In this document: positions 4,724-5,872 of the stretch, in pieces | Numbering within the stretch: position 1 is the stretch's first letter | Layout of the letters: each line of letters starts with the position of its first letter | DNA from: Bacteroidales bacterium | GTDB lineage: Bacteria > Bacteroidota > Bacteroidia > Bacteroidales > WCHB1-69 | Assembly: GCA_012519525.1 (NCBI GenBank) | Contig: JAAYQB010000033.1 | Coordinates: 1 to 5,872 of the forward strand | DNA: 5,872 nucleotides | Direction: 5' to 3' | Notes under the pieces: model-generated | What the model was told of the DNA's origin: nothing | What the model saw: the letters and a program-made list of their open reading frames with translations, nothing else | Databases searched by the model: none | Program-made: the position numbers and the translations under genes

Positions 4724-5872
4724 ATGATAATTAATTATAAAAAAAGCGTTTTAACAATAGCACTAATGCTTGTTGTATCACTGTGTTTTTCTCAGTCCGA
4801 TACTGTTTTTTGGTTTGTTGCTCCGGATATTGTTCAAAAACAAAATAATGATGTTTTTGAAGTACCCATAATTTTTAATATTGCTTCATTTTGTAATCAA
4901 CAAGTCAATGTAAAAATATCACAACCTGCATCTCCTTCTTTTCCGGTAATTTACAAAACAATAGCAGCAAACAGTAGCATTGAAATTGATGTTAGTGCAT
5001 ATATAAATGAAATAGAAAATAAACCGGCAAACAGCATTTTAAACAAGGGAATATTAATAGAAACATCGGATTTTGTATCAATTTACTATTCTATTAATTT
5101 AGGTAATAACAATCCGGAATCGTTTTCTTTAAAAGGACAAAATGCGCTTGGCACAGAATTTTTTATTCCCGGACAAAATCAAATAAAAAATAGAGAAAAG
5201 TATAACCATGAGATACCACCCTATAATAAATTTGATATTGTGGCAACAATGGATAGTACTTCCATTACTATAATTCCTAAAAATGACATTATCGGTCATA
5301 AAGCTCAAATTCCTTTTACAATTATGTTAAATAAAGGTCAATCTTACAGTGCTGTAGCAACTTCTCAACTAGGCTTGTATCATTTAGCAGGTTCACAGGT
5401 TACAGCAGATAAACCTATTGCAATAACTGTTACTGACGATCTTTTGGAAATTGATCCATGTGCTGATTTAATTGGAGATCAAATTGTCCCTATTGATAAA
5501 ATAGGGGTTGAATATATTGTCATAAAAGGTCAGTTATCAGATAATAATGACCAGGTTTATATAACTGCTACTGAAAACAATACGTTAGTTACACTGTACG
5601 GAAGTACATCTAATAGTTTTAATTTATCTAAGGGAGAAACAAAAGGATTTTATTATCAATCAACAAGTAATACCATGTATATAACAGCTGATAAACCTAT
5701 ATATTGTTTTCAATTAACAGGTATGGGATGTGAATTAGGAGGGGCAATCGTTCCGCCCATTGTTTGTACAGGAAGCAACAAAGTTGCCTATAGAAGGGGA
5801 ATAGCTGCTAAAACCAACCAATTGATATTAAATGTTTTTACAACAACGTCAAATATATCATTATTTAAAATC
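4724..5872 (+). CDS. Secreted protein with IgGFc-binding N-terminal domain, 3' end outside the window
   Basis: The frame is open for 383 codons from the ATG at 4724 and runs off the window without a stop. Residues 1-23 form a signal peptide: basic start NYKK, hydrophobic LTIALMLVVSLCF, then probable cleavage after S23. There is a cysteine at 21, but the preceding residues do not make a good lipobox. The mature part resembles the IgGFc_binding domain (PF17517 from memory). It starts with FWFVAPDI at 29-36 and has repeated ADKPI turns at 228-232 and 322-326, TVTDDLLEIDPCADLIGDQI from 235, and QLTGMGCELGGAIVPPIVC at 330-348, with four conserved-looking cysteines (246, 328, 336, 348). In this phylum such domains sit on large exported proteins, often with PKD-like repeats and a type IX sorting tail; that part is not visible here. 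A role in adhesion or ligand binding is inferred, not shown. It has its own promoter and no link to the glycan genes. Confidence 0.85.
   Translation, partial: MIINYKKSVLTIALMLVVSLCFSQSDTVFWFVAPDIVQKQNNDVFEVPIIFNIASFCNQQVNVKISQPASPSFPVIYKTIAANSSIEIDVSAYINEIENKPANSILNKGILIETSDFVSIYYSINLGNNNPESFSLKGQNALGTEFFIPGQNQIKNREKYNHEIPPYNKFDIVATMDSTSITIIPKNDIIGHKAQIPFTIMLNKGQSYSAVATSQLGLYHLAGSQVTADKPIAITVTDDLLEIDPCADLIGDQIVPIDKIGVEYIVIKGQLSDNNDQVYITATENNTLVTLYGSTSNSFNLSKGETKGFYYQSTSNTMYITADKPIYCFQLTGMGCELGGAIVPPIVCTGSNKVAYRRGIAAKTNQLILNVFTTTSNISLFKI

Overview
The window looks like a chromosomal piece from a member of the Bacteroidota. It is AT-rich, four sites match the characteristic -7 promoter element TAnnTTTG (all reading TATCTTTG), and there are no clear Shine-Dalgarno sites. 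The last gene encodes a secreted IgGFc-binding-domain protein of a kind I associate with this phylum. I cannot name the genus.

Layout: positions 1-237 hold the C-terminal end of an M24-family Xaa-Pro aminopeptidase (+). Positions 328-690 hold a relic of an IS1595-family insertion sequence. Its transposase has lost the whole catalytic centre by an in-frame internal deletion, but it keeps a promoter and an imperfect pair of inverted ends. Directly behind it are two unrelated class I SAM-dependent methyltransferases (715-1515 and 1577-2305, both +). A promoter then precedes a broken family 2 glycosyltransferase (2396-2828, +), which has no normal start codon, an internal deletion and a frameshift in a run of T. 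On the minus strand, 2944-4110 encodes an intact family 4 glycosyltransferase with its own promoter. Short 7-bp tandem repeats (AATTACG type) bracket this gene in inverted orientation, and a 17-bp dyad overlaps its promoter. About 520 bases without a convincing gene follow (4201-4720). From 4724 to the window edge runs a secreted protein with an IgGFc-binding N-terminal region; it is cut off by the window and has no stop codon in view.

Two methyltransferases and two glycosyltransferases suggest a region for building or decorating surface polysaccharide, but one that is decaying or patched together. The genes do not form one tight operon, one glycosyltransferase is dead, and an IS relic and repeat arrays separate the pieces. 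The peptidase and the IgGFc-type protein appear to be unrelated flanking genes. I found no tRNA, rRNA, CRISPR array or defence system. The items most worth a second look are the inverted heptad arrays and promoter dyad around the minus-strand glycosyltransferase, and the two independent in-frame internal deletions.
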